Assembly (NCBI RefSeq): GCF_902825225.1
Contig: NZ_CADEAK010000002.1
Coordinates: 1-64,000, forward strand
Reading direction: 5' to 3'
Origin: Bartonella vinsonii subsp. berkhoffii ATCC 51672
GTDB lineage: Bacteria > Pseudomonadota > Alphaproteobacteria > Rhizobiales > Rhizobiaceae
DNA: 64,000 bases
A program made the position numbers and the translations under genes. Within the stretch, counting starts at the first letter, position 1. The number at the start of each line of letters is the position of its first letter. Positions 63,343 through 64,000 of this stretch are shown one piece after another. The notes beneath the pieces are model-generated. The model ran no database searches. It worked only from the letters and a program-made list of their open reading frames with translations, and was not told where the DNA came from.

Positions 63343-63789
63343 TTAAACAAGAATTGTTGAAAAAAGCCCTTTAGGTAAACGACGTGGTTTTCCTATCTCA
63401 TTAATGAGGGCAATTTCAACTTTTGCTGTTACCAACATCACATCTCCCCGCATAATACATTGTTCCATAAAAAAGCGTGCTCCTTGAATGCGGTTAATTC
63501 GTGTTTTGACTGTTAAAAGATGATCGATTTGTGCTGATCGTAAAAAATTGATTTCCATATGGCGGACCACAAAAAACAGTTTTTCACCTTCAATACCTGA
63601 TGCTAACATCTTGTTATTAAAACCTGTATCCCGTAAAAATTCTGACCGTCCCCGTTCAAAAAATTCGAGATAGCGTGCATGGTAAACCACGCCAGAAAAA
63701 TCTGTATCAGCAACATAAACGCGCACTTGAAAATCATGAAACGGGTTTTCATGATCTTTTAAAAAAGATGTTTCCATCATCTGCTCCAT
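63343..63789 (-). CDS. ybgC: Tol-Pal-associated acyl-CoA thioesterase
   Basis: Hot-dog-fold thioesterase of the YbgC/4-hydroxybenzoyl-CoA family: RVYVADTDFSGVVYHARYLE FFERGRSEFL carries the catalytic Asp; then FFVVRHMEINFLRSAQIDHL and LVTAKVEIALINEIGKPRRL P. 148 residues. First gene of the ybgC-tolQRAB order, as in many proteobacteria. Confidence 0.95.
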   Translation of the reverse strand: MEQMMETSFLKDHENPFHDFQVRVYVADTDFSGVVYHARYLEFFERGRSEFLRDTGFNNKMLASGIEGEKLFFVVRHMEINFLRSAQIDHLLTVKTRINRIQGARFFMEQCIMRGDVMLVTAKVEIALINEIGKPRRLPKGLFSTILV

Positions 63790-64000
63790 CTCATAAAATT
63801 GTTTGGAAGGGTAAATTGTCTTCTATCAACGGGGAGTTGACCGCATTTTTGTGTTAAAATCGTGGAAGTAAAAGCATAAAATCCCGAATAGCCTAGCAGC
63901 CCTGCGCTTGTTTTATAAGCATTCTTTATAAGTATTCTCCCCCAAATAGTGTATCTTTTTATCTCTCAAAAACATTTATCACTTAAGAGATGTTTCAGTC
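63790..64000. other. Region upstream of ybgC
   Basis: No gene seen before the window ends. It should hold the ybgC-tol promoter; ruvB is often the next gene in relatives but is not visible here. Confidence 0.5.

Overview
The window looks like a Bartonella chromosome (Rhizobiales, Alphaproteobacteria). The base composition is low in G+C and intergenic space is generous. There is an Omp25/31-type hemin-binding protein, alphaproteobacterial gene orders (6S RNA next to the formyl-THF cyclo-ligase gene; pal-cpoB-tilS-ftsH-glmM; ybgC-tolQRAB) and a Brt-like leader in front of an XRE regulator gene. I cannot name the species.

Layout. 1-9.7 kb is core: purK with a translated 18-bp repeat, rpmJ, a TPR protein, 6S RNA, 5-formyl-THF cyclo-ligase, a YmdB-type phosphoesterase, a degenerate XRE regulator with a duplicated leader, murA and tRNA-Thr. 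About 9.7-38.6 kb, between tRNA-Thr and tRNA-Leu, is accessory. It holds (a) a phage-type block: YqaJ-like exonuclease, a CI-like repressor with three matching operators, a DUF1376 protein and a TOPRIM primase-helicase; (b) a decayed array of about 80-98-bp membrane-helix modules; (c) an 8-kb, one-strand array of duplicated and decaying small membrane-protein cassettes (21.5-29.6 kb); (d) a second phage-like regulator, a candidate structured RNA and two broken YopJ-family acetyltransferase genes; (e) a lysis module (endolysin, overlapping spanin pair, small membrane protein) and an hbp gene. I see no integrase, terminase or capsid gene, so this is a mosaic remnant, not a complete prophage.

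38.7-64 kb is again mostly core: a DedA-like protein, DsbB, a broken PemK toxin, MbfA-like iron exporter, dut, exbBD, DUF883/holin-like pair, glmM, ftsH, tilS, cpoB, pal, DUF1013 regulator, yebC, tolB, tolA, tolR, tolQ and ybgC.

Two themes recur. First, in-frame tandem repeats have expanded inside core proteins (PurK, CpoB, TolA, TilS). Second, decayed partial tandem copies lie beside intact genes (TPR gene, cyclo-ligase, endolysin, dut, XRE leader). The best candidates for something undescribed are the two-gene membrane cassette array, the structured RNA near 31.9 kb and the membrane-module array at 16.1-17.4 kb.
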